From NCBI GenBank assembly GCA_025093555.1, contig JAIWNF010000071.1, positions 124,001 through 188,000 on the forward strand: a DNA stretch of 64,000 bases, in the 5' to 3' direction. Origin of the DNA: Circinella umbellata (Eukaryota > Mucoromycota > Mucoromycetes > Mucorales > Lichtheimiaceae). The notes under the pieces were generated by a model. The model was not told the DNA's origin. It saw nothing but the letters and a program-made list of their open reading frames with translations, and ran no database searches. How positions within the stretch are numbered: the first letter of the stretch is position 1; the number at the start of each line of letters is the position of its first letter. Position numbers and translations under genes: made by a program. Shown here piece by piece: positions 1 to 14,470 of this stretch.

Positions 1-372
1 TTTGGTCGTAGAATTTGTACTAAAGACTAGAAATACTAATAATTAAACATGACTGAATATGTATAAAAATTTGAACGTCTTCTTTTCGTATCACTGTTTA
101 CTTACCTTGGGAGGGATGCTATTGTTTTATTTTACTTTCTCACTTTTAAATAAAAACCGTTTTCACAACAATGTTTATAATGTATCAGGCTTGCTTGCAT
201 TGAAACCACTTTGACCACAGAGTAAATCTTTTGTTGTTTTCATTTACAAATGATTGAAAACAGAAAACTTTGGAACGGGTAACAAAAAACAACAGTTGAA
301 ATTAGTAGCCTTTGTAGAAAAACATATATGGTTTCAGTAATTAATACCTCTGTAATTTTGCAATGGAGTAGA
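1..372 (-). pseudogene. 5' exon remnants of a family gene, cut by the window edge
   Basis: Homologous to exons 1-2 of the intact family gene on the minus strand (compare 5230-5648) and nearly identical to 10692-11062. The region matching exon 1 no longer encodes the same start peptide, and the reading frame of exon 2 is interrupted by stops. The rest of this copy would lie left of the window. Seen directly: homology and broken frame. Inferred: it is the 5' end of a truncated copy like the one at 9750-11062. Confidence 0.6.
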
Positions 373-757
373 CACATATATTATTCAAATAAAAGGGTAC
401 TTGAGAAGAGGAAGTGAGTTTTATTGACGCCACTGAAATTTTTGATAGCAGTGGTTGGGAAGACGTGTAATTGACAAACAGATATAACTATATATAATGA
501 CTGTTTTTAAGGACTTGGAATGGCATTTGTGGTGGGGCACGAGGCTTGAGGAAGCTATTAATTTAATCACAGTTCAGTGTCGTGATAACAAATAAAAATA
601 GTATTTCACCCGCTCCAACTTGATTTATTTGAAAAGATATAAAGAAAACCACCCCCACACAAAGTCCAAACTAGATCTTTATTTTCTAAATCACTGAGGT
701 AATTGTTTTAACATTAATCTTTTTGTTTTCACAGTCTTTCCACACTGGTTAAAATTA

Positions 758-1499
758 CTGCTGTTGCTCTTTCTTGACAAGGGACTCTGTATTGTGAAAA
801 TCTTTTGCATACAGGTGAATCCAAGTGAGGTAGTGCTCAGACGTAACAATATTATTGCGATGTTCTGACACTACTGGAAGCGCATGTCGACACTTGTAGT
901 GGCAGTAGCAGCGATGGTGATTGTTCTGCCGATGGTTTCATTTTTTGGTTGGTATTTTCGTATCTTTTTGTATGCCATGGAGACATGGATTCTAAACGTT
1001 GCTATTTTATTTTCTAGTCGCCTGTTCCATGTACAATTGGTGCCGCTGTTGCTCTTTCTTGACAAGGGACTCTGTATTGTGAAAATCTTTTGCATACAGG
1101 TGAATCCAAGTGAGGTAGTGCTCAGACGTAACAATATAATTGCGATGTTCTGACACTACTGGAAGCGCATGTCGACACTTGTAGTGGCAGTAGCAGCGAT
1201 GGTGATTGTTCTGCCGATGGTTTCATTTTTTGGTTGGTATTTTCGTATCTTTTTGTATGCCATGGAGACATGGATTCTAAACGTTGCTATTTTATTTTCT
1301 AGTCGCCTGTTCCATATACAATTGGTGCTGCTATTGCTCTTTCTTGACAAGGGACTCTGTATTGTGAAAATCTTTTGCATACAGGTGAATCCAAGTGAGG
1401 TAGTGCTCAGACGTAACAATATTATTGCGATGTTCTGACACTACTGGAAGCGCATGTCGATACTTGTAGTGGCAGTAGTAGCGATGGTGATTGTTCTGC
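758..1499. repeat. 285-bp minisatellite, about 2.6 copies (unit 1)
   Basis: Two full 285-bp units plus a partial unit on the left and right. Units differ by a few substitutions. Because 285 is a multiple of three, the same 89-codon plus-strand and 87-codon minus-strand open frames recur in every unit, but each frame is closed by a stop once per unit, so the array is not one long coding repeat. The same array has 10.6 copies at 11449-14470 and 1.6 copies at 36386-36840. Confidence 0.95.
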
Positions 1500-2774
1500 T
1501 GGTGGTTTTTAATTTTTTGACATTTGACCTTCCTGTTTTGGTCTAATGAACCTGTATATGATATTCTCAACAATGGCGTTAAATGTCTGCTGCACTACGA
1601 GCTTTCTGGTCTTTTGAATATACCAATACACATGTCATGTTATTGGCTTGTTTCACCAAAGAATTCTGTTGATTTTCAAAAATAAAAACGAATTGCAAAT
1701 CTTGTATATGTCTATTGAGAATAAAAAAGTAGCAGCCACTTGCTCAGAATATATTTATAGGATGATAATCAGCCTATGCTTATCAGAAAGAATGTGAAAA
1801 GAATGACAGTATCATTTGAGGTCAAAATCTAGGGATAGCAATATGACCTGTGTGGCAAATTGACCCATGGGTTGGGTTGACGTCAATGGGTTGAGTCCAT
1901 GCTTGTCTTGGGTTAACTTGTGGACCAACCTAATCCATCACTTATAATGTAGAATAAGAAAATTATGGCAATTATGTATATATTCCATACAAATAAATAA
2001 TCTTTATATTTAGATAAATAATACTGATAAGAAAAAATAATAAGACATAATGGAAATAGAGTCTATTCAACGGATGTTTTTTTTAGTCTGATTGATAAAA
2101 AAAATGGTTGGTATGCCAGTATTCTTCGTGCTTCTTTTCTAAACTTTCCACATTCGTATCATTTCTTTCCTCTAAAAAATAAACGCAAAGAGAGGGAAAG
2201 AGATTCTATATTGGGTATTCGAAACAACGTAATTATATTCAGTTAGATAGAGACTTCATAGTCGGATATATTTTCTTTTCAAGACAACAGTAAAATTAAA
2301 GAAGGGATTTTGTCTTCAAGCCGCTTTTTAGAGGAACTTCGACAAATTGCTAAAAAAAACACAAAAGATACGTATACTAAAACACCCAAAAACTCCCCAA
2401 TGGTAGTAAGTTCAGATTTATCAATTGAATAATAATGAAAAGTTTTCATTCTTCTTAAGGATACAGGAAAAAATGTGTTGATTGAAAAAAAAAGTAGTGA
2501 TATGGTTGTATTACATACGACAAGATGGCATAAAGTCATAATAATAAACAGAGATAATAAACAGAGTATTATTGTAGGATTGAATAAATGGATAAGTAGT
2601 AAGGAAAGAAAAATATTTGGATAGGTTTTATAATATATATACATAAAGTTAAAGGATATGTGTCGAAAAATACCATATTTATAAATACGTAGAGAAATTT
2701 TGTACGTAAAAAGTTATTCAATATGAAAAAATATGTGGATGGTATTTATAATATATATACATATAAAAAAAACA
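1500..2774. other. Non-coding spacer between minisatellite and family gene
   Basis: AT-rich sequence with no open frame that I can support as a gene. It is repeated at 14471-15737 and 36841-38117 with very few changes, one being an 8-bp indel near 1707. It contains the likely 3' flank of the minus-strand family gene. Confidence 0.6.
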
Positions 2775-5648
<2,874 letters not shown>

Positions 5649-6457
5649 TACTATTCAGTAAAAGGTGTTAAAAAAGGCAACAGTAAAAGAAAGAGGGTTG
5701 GTATGAAACAAAGAAAAGATAAAGGCACGTAAAAGAAATAATATTGCTATGAAGAAAAAAAAAGATAAGAGTACGTAAAAGAAAGAAGATTGTTATATGA
5801 GACAAAGAGAAGGTGAGAGTAAGTAAAAGAAAGAGTATTGCTAGGAAACAAAGATATGTTTTTTTTTTATAGAAATCGGTTAGAGCTCTGTTATATTTAC
5901 TGACTACAATAACATGTCCGAAATGGTTGCTATATGATTTTCTTTTTTTTTAAATGTCAATGGGTTTATTTTTATTTTTGCATGACAACAAGTGACCATA
6001 CAGGTTTTTCTAAATTAATTTTGCTAATAAGAAGTTTCTTCATCTTTCCGCAATCGGGAACTAGCAGAAATATATAAGAGTAAATAAAAAAAACATCATA
6101 GAGTTGACATATATGACTTTTTTTGATCAGCAAAGATAAATATGTTACATCATAAGGTGCATCCTGACTTAAATCGTCAAAATATGGAGTGTATTAATAA
6201 GAATTGACAAAACCTTGTCAGAAATGCAGCTATGAACTTTTTGAGCCGTAATATATGTTGACTTAGGTATTCTGAAGAGATGTTGCGGAGCAGTTTTTGG
6301 AGAAAATTATTTTCCATTGAGATTTGTCGCTTCAAAGTTTTGTCAATGAGAAAGGGATAAGCAGCATGTAACCCACAGGAGTGGATGGTTTGTGGTTACA
6401 CAAGGTTCATGCTCTGGATTATATGTACGTAGCTCCTAGCTTTAAAATTACTCAAGG
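5649..6457. other. Spacer, no gene seen
   Basis: AT-rich spacer with degenerate purine-rich repeats built on 'gtaaaagaaaga' around 5690-5850. At about 5787 it includes the empty site (gaaagaagattg) where the CACTA element sits in unit 2. Confidence 0.6.
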
Positions 6458-6624
6458 GAAATTTTCGCGAGGTTCGCGAGGTTCGCGAGGTTTATTGTGA
6501 CACAAATTTCCAATTATAAAAGAAGTTTGCGAGATTCGCGAGATCCGCGAGGTTCGCGAGGACTAGTGTAACAAATATGAAAAAAATCCTGAGATTCGAG
6601 AACCTCGAACTTCGCGAAAATTTC
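6458..6624. mobile_element. Short inverted-repeat element (MITE-like), unit 1
   Basis: The ends are an imperfect inverted repeat, GAAATTTTCGCGAGGTTCG against CGAACTTCGCGAAAATTTC, around an interior made of GCGAGGTTC-type short repeats. A copy is at the same place in unit 2 (25186-25342), one internal short repeat shorter, so it predates the duplication. No coding capacity. The class is not assigned; it could also be a simple palindromic repeat. Confidence 0.6.
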
Positions 6625-7549
6625 ACATGGCTACGGTTCTATTTTTTTTCGCTCAATAAAAAAATAGATATAAGAACAACAAAAAAACTCGAAAAATAGT
6701 TGTTTTCAAATATTACTTAGATGTAGATACTATATCAAAAGGATTCTAATAATACCAAACTCTTGTTGAATAGCAACAAAGTAAAATTTTAACCCTATCC
6801 ACCATTTTTAATAAAAAACATAGAACCAGGTTCTGGTAGAAATTACGGGGGAAATAGCAGAAATAACAAGTGCTACTATGAAACCAAGCGATCGAAAAGG
6901 AGAAAGTCACTGCATACTTCTCAATAGTGTTTATACATACACTATCATCTCACTTCATCCTCTTTTTTTTATAGTATTTCAGAATTCGAGGTCTCATTGA
7001 TGGCAATATTATTGCCCGTCGGGCGTTCAAAAGATCTCAATTTTCGAAAAATGATGGTGTAAGTCAGTATGCACTTTATTGAACAAAAAATACTTTGATT
7101 TATTTATATTTTTAATCCTTCATACGTATTTGTTATTATTATTATTATTATAATAATTATAACGTTATGATATATGGTTTATCACCGGAACTATGGATAT
7201 ATATAGTATAATAGCACAGATAAATGGCAATTATGATTTTTTTAAAACATTAGTTTTGCATTGATATAGTGCTACGCAAGCAAATAATAACTTCGGCATA
7301 AATAGTAGGTTAAAGCCCGACAGCACAAGATTAGTTTGCTATTGAAGAATCCGTTGCTATTATAGAACAATCTCAGTTGTAAAAGGTGAAAACTTTATCT
7401 GATCTGATTACAGAACAAAGGCATGATCTCAGCTGTTTCCTTTTGGTACAAGAAAAAAGCCCCAATGTGGTAAATATTCTCACGAGCCGCGCTTTATTTA
7501 TTTTCTAACCTCTTTTCTTCCTTATAAATTTTTCAAATAGCTAATGATA
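6625..7549. other. Spacer, no gene seen
   Basis: No supported gene. It contains the empty target sites for unit-2 insertions: the TA at 6925-6926 used by the 176-bp MITE and the adjoining TAGTGTTTATAC used by the LINEs. A short ATT microsatellite near 7130-7150 is expanded in unit 2 at 33042-33133. Confidence 0.6.
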
Positions 7550-7730
7550 CAGAGGGTCCCCGTTAATTTCATAGGGCCATTTCCCAATTTTTTTGTGAAA
7601 ATAAAGGGGTGTGAAAATTAACGGATACTATGAAATTTATTTCCAAGAATGTGCATATATTGAATACTTCAGCTTACTACTGTATACAGTATCTTTTAAT
7701 GTATCAAAACACGTAATAATTAATAACTTA

Positions 7731-7906
7731 CAGTTGAACCCCGTTTTTTGCACAGGTGGGATTTGGCTTGAAAGTAGTGCAAAAACCGGGGGTGTGCAAA
7801 AAGTGGGGTCGAAAACATAGTAAAATTATAGTGGGATTTAGGTTGAGAGGCGTGCAAAAAGTGGGGGTGTGCAAAAACCGGGAGTGCAAAAAACGGGGTT
7901 CAACTG
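7731..7906. mobile_element. 176-bp MITE with CAGTTGAACCCCG ends (nested copy)
   Basis: The ends are a perfect inverted repeat of about 23 bp beginning CAGTTGAACCCCGTTTTTTG, flanked by TA on each side. The end sequence and TA target resemble pogo-type elements. The interior has repeated GTGCAAAAA(C/G) motifs and no ORF. A second copy of exactly the same length is at 25645-25820 and differs at about three positions. Confidence 0.88.
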
Positions 7907-8106
7907 TATTTCTATATGATCGCTCTTAATGCATTTTTGGAACTATTTCTTTTTTTATTTGAGCATATCTATGACTTTTTTTTTGAAAGAATAAAAGCTA
8001 TATATAGTCCCCAAGAGATGCAGAGATAATTTATCTATTATATTATTCCATTTTTTCATTTTTTTTCCATCTTTCTATATCTCTGCTCTATATATACTAA
8101 AACAAA

Positions 8107-8323
8107 ATGACAGTAACCAAATCTAACGTTGGCTTGCCAGCTGAACAGTATAGTATTCTGGCTGAGGAAAAAAAGACTTGACCAACGAACCATGACAAAC
8201 CGATCACTAGCATTATGGGCTAAAAATGAATTCAAGTTGTTTAAGGCATCTGATATTAGTACGATATCTAAAGGCTTAAAGCGAGAAAAACAAGAAGAGA
8301 ATAAACATTCAATAAACTCTTAA
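8107..8323 (+). pseudogene. Fragment of pogo/CENP-B-type transposase DNA-binding domain
   Basis: From the ATG at 8107 one frame reads M-T-V-T-K-S and stops after about 23 codons; the adjacent frame then continues with RTMTNRSLALWAKNEF followed by a STISKGLK-type end. The LA.WAK..F......STI...LK pattern is typical of the helix-turn-helix part of CENP-B/pogo/Tigger transposases. A frameshift separates the two pieces, and no DDE catalytic domain follows before the element ends at 8574. Interpreted as the remnant of an internally deleted pogo element. Confidence 0.6.
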
Positions 8324-8576
8324 AAAAACATGCAAATGGCGTAATAAAAAAAGTAGCACATCCTGTATACTAATTTAATTACAATCCTTATATTTATCAC
8401 ATAATTTTTTTTTGATTTACATACCCGTTAAGAATTCAATGCCGCGAAGTGCTGTGAGAGTGAAATTAAGGGGGATGTGAAAATTTTCTTATGTTATTTT
8501 TACCATTCCTTGATTTTTGGTGAAGTTATTGAGGTGTGAAAATTAACGGTTATGAAATTAACGGGGACCCTCTGTA

Positions 8577-9436
8577 ATACTAATCAATTTTTTGGGGGGA
8601 GGGTTGGTGTATCAAATTGAAGTAAGAAGTAGGGCAACATTGTTGGTTTTGTGTCACTTAAAAAATATTTTGCTCTAGTGATTTTACGCCTTTTTTTATT
8701 GTTCCTTTAAAAAGCTTCATTTATAAGCATTATATATTGACCGATAGCTTTTCTGCTGAACCAGTAGGAAGAAGAACGTATTTGGATACAAATACTTCGC
8801 CGCAAATATTAGGTGCAAAATCATTGACGCAAAATTAATTCGAAGTACAAGATATGGACTCGACGCATGTCATCATCCTGAAAGCGATCTAAGACAATAT
8901 TACAACGATTCTTTTAGACAGGCTTTCGTCAAATAGCTCAATCCTCTTTTTCTGCGGCAGAGTAAGTAATTTCCTATACTTCTAACACGATTCTACGTTT
9001 TCTTTTGCCGTCTTTGTCTTCTTTACTTCGGTTTTTTATTTTTCTGTCTTTTCCTTATTCTACTGGTCAATTCTTTGATATTTAAGATTATTTTGGGCTA
9101 TTTATACTATTTGTAGTGACAGAAAAGTGTCATTGCTTCGTCGTAAAAGTGTTATAGCCTCGACATAAATGTGCCGCAGCAAACACTAATAATATCACGT
9201 AGTTCGGCACAATAATAATAATAATAGTACTAATAATAGTAATAACAGTAGTACTAATAATAGTAAATAATGATAATAAACATATAATAAACATAGTAAT
9301 AATGATGGTGTTTATGCTGGTATAAGATGGTTTTTCATAAATTTTATATGTTACAATATTTAATGAGCCGCACGCTGTAGCATTGATAACTAATGATATA
9401 TGGATGATGATATAATTGATGAATAAAATAATTGTA
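8577..9436. other. Spacer with AT-rich simple repeats, no gene seen
   Basis: Includes AATAAT/AGTACTAATAATAG simple repeats around 9208-9300. Nearly identical to 33536-34377. No gene supported. Confidence 0.6.
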
Positions 9437-9702
9437 TCTTGATATTTTGTTTTTCGACGTTGTTGTACGCGAATCTATGGAGAAGGTGTGGGATGGTTTT
9501 ACGGTCAACCAAGGTATCAGGACGAGTTTTCAACAAGGATAAAACTATTATATTATAGATAGATGTATAATATTGCTTAATTCATATTCATATTCATTTT
9601 ATAAATAAATATAACTTACGTGGATACAGCAACAGAACCTGCACAAGCAAAAATAAACAAAGGAGCCAACGCAGGATTAGCCTTGACAAGAGATACGATC
9701 AT
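9437..9702 (-). pseudogene. Decayed NDUFA4 copy (unit 1)
   Basis: Exon 1 is recognisable: an ATG at 9702 followed by MIVSLVKANPALAPLF, close to MVVSLVKANPALAPLF of the intact gene at 41636-42121. The exon 3 counterpart (about 9440-9540) keeps the L.K.RPD.LVDRK core, but the conserved NNP.PWNR part is scrambled by indels, and the splice donor after the NIK codons has lost its GT. The 8-nt microexon and the last exon are not recognisable. Upstream sequence related to the intact gene's promoter region is also present. An identical copy sits in unit 2. Confidence 0.8.
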
Positions 9703-9749
9703 GGTTTTTTTTATGAAAAAGAAAAAAAAAGAGACAAAGTATATAAACT

Positions 9750-11062
9750 TAATAAACATTATATCTTTTAAGTCTAGATCTTGTCTTAATTCTGTCTTCT
9801 CCACAACTGCGTATTTGTATCAAAAAAAAATTGCTTTGTTGTTTTCAATTTCTTTTTTTGTAGTATTCGATCCTGTTTCACCACTACAGATGCGTTAATC
9901 AACTCATCTAGTTAGTAACGCAAAAATTTGGCTCATAGTTGTGTACAATGTAATGAATAACAATACTTACTCAAAAAGCTCAACATTTGTTTTCATAAAC
10001 ATTTTGTCAAGTAAAGAAACAAACTGACGATAAAATGTTGTTTCTGAGTTAATTGCTAGATCAGTACCCCATATATCAAATGACTGTAATCTGTCAAGAA
10101 CGTACATTTTAACAGTAAAATAAATAAAGTTAGTTGCAGTCATTTTATTTTTCGGTACATATAATATTGACAACTATGAATAACACTTACAAATATTCCA
10201 TGCAGTCCAAAACCAAGTATCGCTCCGTTTGCTGCTTATGATCACAACTAAGTTCTCCTTTCTTCGTTTGAATTTTGGTTAAAATCATATCTACATCTTC
10301 TTCTTCGTATATAGCAATTCCCTTCAACATCATGCTCTCTTTTTTTTTCCATAATCTTATCATACGTATTCTCAACATCTTCAGTCATTCCGCGTTTATT
10401 AGATACGTTGTTGAAGCGAAGTAAGTAATCAACGTCTTCCTTTTTTAAATTTTCAAGTAGTAAATTTTTCATCAATGGATTGACAAAATTGACAGCCCCT
10501 AAAAGACAAAGACTATATTATTTATAAATAATAAGTGATTACGATCTAAGGCATATATTCAAGAATTCAAACACATACAACAACAAAAACTTACTTTATA
10601 AACGGTCTACCGAAGGCGCAGTAGCAACTCGTTTATTGGGTACGTCCATTGTTACTTGAAAAGAAGTTTCAAACTACAACGAACTCTTTTTTTTGGTCGT
10701 AGAATTTGTACTAAAGACTAGAAATACTAATAATTAAACATGACTGAATATGTATAAAAATTTGAACGTCTTCTTTTCGTATCACTGTTTACTTACCTTG
10801 GGAGGGATGCTATTGTTTTATTTTACTTTCTCACTTTTAAATAAAAACCGTTTTCACAACAATGTTTATAATGTATCAGGCTTGCTTGCATTGAAACCAC
10901 TTTGACCACAGAGTAAATCTTTTGTTGTTTTCATTTACAAATGATTGAAAACAGAAAACTTTGGAACGGGTAACAAAAAACAACAGTTGAAATTAGTAGC
11001 CTTTGTAGAAAAACATATATGGTTTCAGTAATTAATACCTCTGTAATTTTGCAATGGAGTAG
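9750..11062 (-). pseudogene. Truncated, chimeric copy of the 450-residue family gene (D)
   Basis: Contains counterparts of exons 8 (start only), 7, 6, 4 (start only), 2 and 1 of the family gene. One extra T in the exon 8 homopolymer near 9825 causes a frameshift, and exon 6 is also out of frame near 10330-10350. Exon 5, the poly-Ser/Gln part of exon 4 and the whole 3' part of the gene are missing. At its 3' side the frame runs into a segment resembling exon 5 of a paralogue (LRQDLDLKDIMFIK) and then into the NDUFA4 relic. The copy is therefore a rearranged, non-functional chimera. Confidence 0.75.
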
Positions 11063-11448
11063 ACACATATATTATTCAAATAAAAGGGTACTTGAGAAGA
11101 GGAAGTGAGTTTTATTGACGCCACTGAAATTTTTGATAGCAGTGGTTGGGAAGACGTGTAATTGACAAACAGATATAACTATATATAATGACTGTTTTTA
11201 AGGACTTGGAATGGCATTTGTGGTGGGGCACGAGGCTTGAGGAAGCTATTAATTTAATCACAGTTCAGTGTCGTGATAACAAATAAAAATAGTATTTCAC
11301 CCGCTCCAACTTGATTTATTTGAAAAGATATAAAGAAAACCACCCCCACACAAAGTCCAAACTAGATCTTTATTTTCTAAATCACTGAGGTAATTGTTTT
11401 AACATTAATCTTTTTGTTTTCACAGTCTTTCCACACTGGTTAAAATTA
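11063..11448. other. Spacer upstream of the minisatellite, no gene seen
   Basis: Same as 373-757 and 36002-36385. No gene supported. Confidence 0.6.
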
Positions 11449-14400
11449 CTGCTGTTGCTCTTTCTTGACAAGGGACTCTGTATTGTGAAAATCTTTTGCA
11501 TACAGGTGAATCCAAGTGAGGTAGTGCTCAGACGTAACAATATTATTGCGATGTTCTGACATTACTGGAAGCGCATGTCGACACTTGTAGTGGCAGTAGC
11601 AGCGATGGTGATTGTTCTGCCGATGGTTTCATTTTTTGGTTGGTATTTTCGTATCTTTTTGTATGCCATGGAGACATGGATTCTAAACGTTGCTATTTTA
11701 TTTTCTAGTCGCCTGTTCCATGTACAATTGGTGCTGCTGTTGCTCTTTCTTGACAAGGGACTCTGTATTGTGAAAATCTTTTGCATACAGGTGAATCCAA
11801 GTGAGGTAGTGCTCAGACGTAACAATATAATTGCGATGTTCTGACACTACTGGAAGCGCATGTCGACACTTGTAGTGGCAGTAGCAGCGATGGTGATTGT
11901 TCTGCCGATGGTTTCATTTTTTGGTTGGTATTTTCGTATCTTTTTGTATGCCATGGAGACATGGATTCTAAACGTTGCTATTTTATTTTCTAGTCGCCTG
12001 TTCCATGTACAATTGGTGCTGCTGTTGCTCTTTCTTGACAAGGGACTCTGTATTGTGAAAATCTTTTGCATACAGGTGAATCCAAGTGAGGTAGTGCTCA
12101 GACGTAACAATATTATTGCGATGTTCTGACACTACTGGAAGCGCATGTCGACACTTGTAGTGGCAGTAGCAGCGATGGTGATTGTTCTGCCGATGGTTTC
12201 ATTTTTTGGTTGGTATTTTCGTATCTTTTTGTATGCCATGGAGACATGGATTCTAAACGTTGCTATTTTATTTTCTAGTCGCCTGTTCCATGTACAATTG
12301 GTGCTGCTGTTGCTCTTTCTTGACAAGGGACTCTGTATTGTGAAAATCTTTTGCATACAGGTGAATCCAAGTGAGGTAGTGCTCAGACGTAACAATATTA
12401 TTGCGATGTTCTGACACTACTGGAAGCGCATGTCGACACTTGTAGTGGCAGTAGCAGCGATGGTGATTGTTCTGCCGATGGTTTCATTTTTTGGTTGGTA
12501 TTTTCGTATCTTTTTGTATGCCATGGAGACATGGATTCTAAACGTTGCTATTTTATTTTCTAGTCGCCTGTTCCATGTACAATTGGTGCTGCTGTTGCTC
12601 TTTCTTGACAAGGGACTCTGTATTGTGAAAATCTTTTGCATACAGGTGAATCCAAGTGAGGTAGTGCTCAGACGTAACAATATTATTGCGATGTTCTGAC
12701 ACTACTGGAAGCGCATGTCGACACTTGTAGTGGCAGTAGCAGCGATGGTGATTGTTCTGCCGATGGTTTCATTTTTTGGTTGGTATTTTCGTATCTTTTT
12801 GTATGCCATGGAGACATGGATTTTAAATGTTGCTATTTTATTTTCTAGTCGCCTGTTCCATGTACAATTGGTGCTGCTGTTGCTCTTTCTTGACAAGGGA
12901 CTCTGTATTGTGAAAATCTTTTGCATACAGGTGAATCCAAGTGAGGTAGTGCTCAGACGTAACAATATTATTGCGATGTTCTGACACTACTGGAAGCGCA
13001 TGTCGACACTTGTAGTGGCAGTAGCAGCGATGGTGATTGTTCTGCCGATGGTTTCATTTTTTGGTTGGTATTTTCGTATCTTTTTGTATGCCATGGAGAC
13101 ATGGATTTTAAATGTTGCTATTTTATTTTCTAGTCGCCTGTTCCATGTACAATTGGTGCCGCTGTTGCTCTTTCTTGACAAGGGACTCTGTATTGTGAAA
13201 ATCTTTTGCATACAGGTGAATCCAAGTGAGGTAGTGCTCAGACGTAACAATATTATTGCGATGTTCTGACATTACTGGAAGCGCATGTCGATACTTGTAG
13301 TGGCAGTAGTAGCGATGGTGATTGTTCTGCCGATGGTTTCATTTTTTGGTTGGTATTTTCGTATCTTTTTGTATGCCATGGAGACATGGATTCTAAACGT
13401 TGCTATTTTATTTTCTAGTCGCCTGTTCCATGTACAATTGGTGCCGCTGTTGCTCTTTCTTGACAAGGGACTCTGTATTGTGAAAATCTTTTGCATACAG
13501 GTGAATCCAAGTGAGGTAGTGCTCAGACGTAACAATATTATTGCGATGTTCTGACACTACTGGAAGCGCATGTCGACACTTGTAGTGGCAGTAGCAGCGA
13601 TGGTGATTGTTCTGCCGATGGTTTCATTTTTTGGTTGGTATTTTCGTATCTTTTTGTATGCCATGGAGACATGGATTTTAAATGTTGCTATTTTATTTTC
13701 TAGTCGCCTGTTCCATGTACAATTGGTGCCGCTGTTGCTCTTTCTTGACAAGGGACTCTGTATTGTGAAAATCTTTTGCATACAGGTGAATCCAAGTGAG
13801 GTAGTGCTCAGACGTAACAATATTATTGCGATGTTCTGACATTACTGGAAGCGCATGTCGATACTTGTAGTGGCAGTAGTAGCGATGGTGATTGTTCTGC
13901 CGATGGTTTCATTTTTTGGTTGGTATTTTCGTATCTTTTTGTATGCCATGGAGACATGGATTCTAAACGTTGCTATTTTATTTTCTAGTCGCCTGTTCCA
14001 TGTACAATTGGTGCCGCTGTTGCTCTTTCTTGACAAGGGACTCTGTATTGTGAAAATCTTTTGCATACAGGTGAATCCAAGTGAGGTAGTGCTCAGACGT
14101 AACAATATTATTGCGATGTTCTGACACTACTGGAAGCGCATGTCGACACTTGTAGTGGCAGTAGCAGCGATGGTGATTGTTCTGCCGATGGTTTCATTTT
14201 TTGGTTGGTATTTTCGTATCTTTTTGTATGCCATGGAGACATGGATTCTAAACGTTGCTATTTTATTTTCTAGTCGCCTGTTCCATATACAATTGGTGCT
14301 GCTATTGCTCTTTCTTGACAAGGGACTCTGTATTGTGAAAATCTTTTGCATACAGGTGAATCCAAGTGAGGTAGTGCTCAGACGTAACAATATTATTGCG

Positions 14401-14470
14401 ATGTTCTGACACTACTGGAAGCGCATGTCGATACTTGTAGTGGCAGTAGTAGCGATGGTGATTGTTCTGC
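11449..14470. repeat. 285-bp minisatellite, about 10.6 copies (unit 2)
   Basis: Ten complete 285-bp units plus partial ends, in perfect register. Some adjacent units share diagnostic substitutions in an alternating pattern: the units starting near 13272 and 13842 carry the same set of changes, as do those near 12987 and 13557. This indicates duplication of two-unit blocks. A CTAG acceptor-like site before TCGCCTG and a CAG/GTGAAT donor-like site recur in each unit on the plus strand, but the 82-nt interval between them is not a multiple of three. Confidence 0.96.

Larger units (their letters stand above)
7550..8574. mobile_element. pogo-like DNA element, non-autonomous, private to unit 1
   Basis: Bounded by a 24-bp perfect terminal inverted repeat starting CAGAGGGTCCCCGTTAATTT and flanked by TA on both sides. 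Unit 2 has the uninterrupted site (gctaatgaTAatactaatc near 33535), which proves an insertion with TA duplication, as in Tc1/mariner/pogo elements. It is 1025 bp long, holds a broken fragment of a CENP-B/pogo-type DNA-binding domain (8107-8323) and is itself interrupted by a 176-bp MITE at 7731-7906. No catalytic DDE region is visible, so it could move only with transposase supplied in trans. Confidence 0.88.

Noticed and set aside
884..1153. Recurring 89-codon plus-strand and 87-codon minus-strand open frames in each 285-bp repeat
   Set aside because: They arise because the repeat unit is a multiple of three. Each frame has a stop once per unit, there is no supporting splice structure, and the hydrophobic plus-strand peptide resembles nothing known to me.
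2279..2644. 121-codon minus-strand open frame, also at 15242 and 37622
   Set aside because: It begins upstream of any plausible start, has AT-driven composition, lies in the 3' flank of the family gene and shows no recognisable feature. It is kept in all units only because the units are nearly identical.
11449..14470. CRISPR-like regular array
   Set aside because: The 285-bp units are contiguous with no unique spacers, in a eukaryotic genome. It is a minisatellite.
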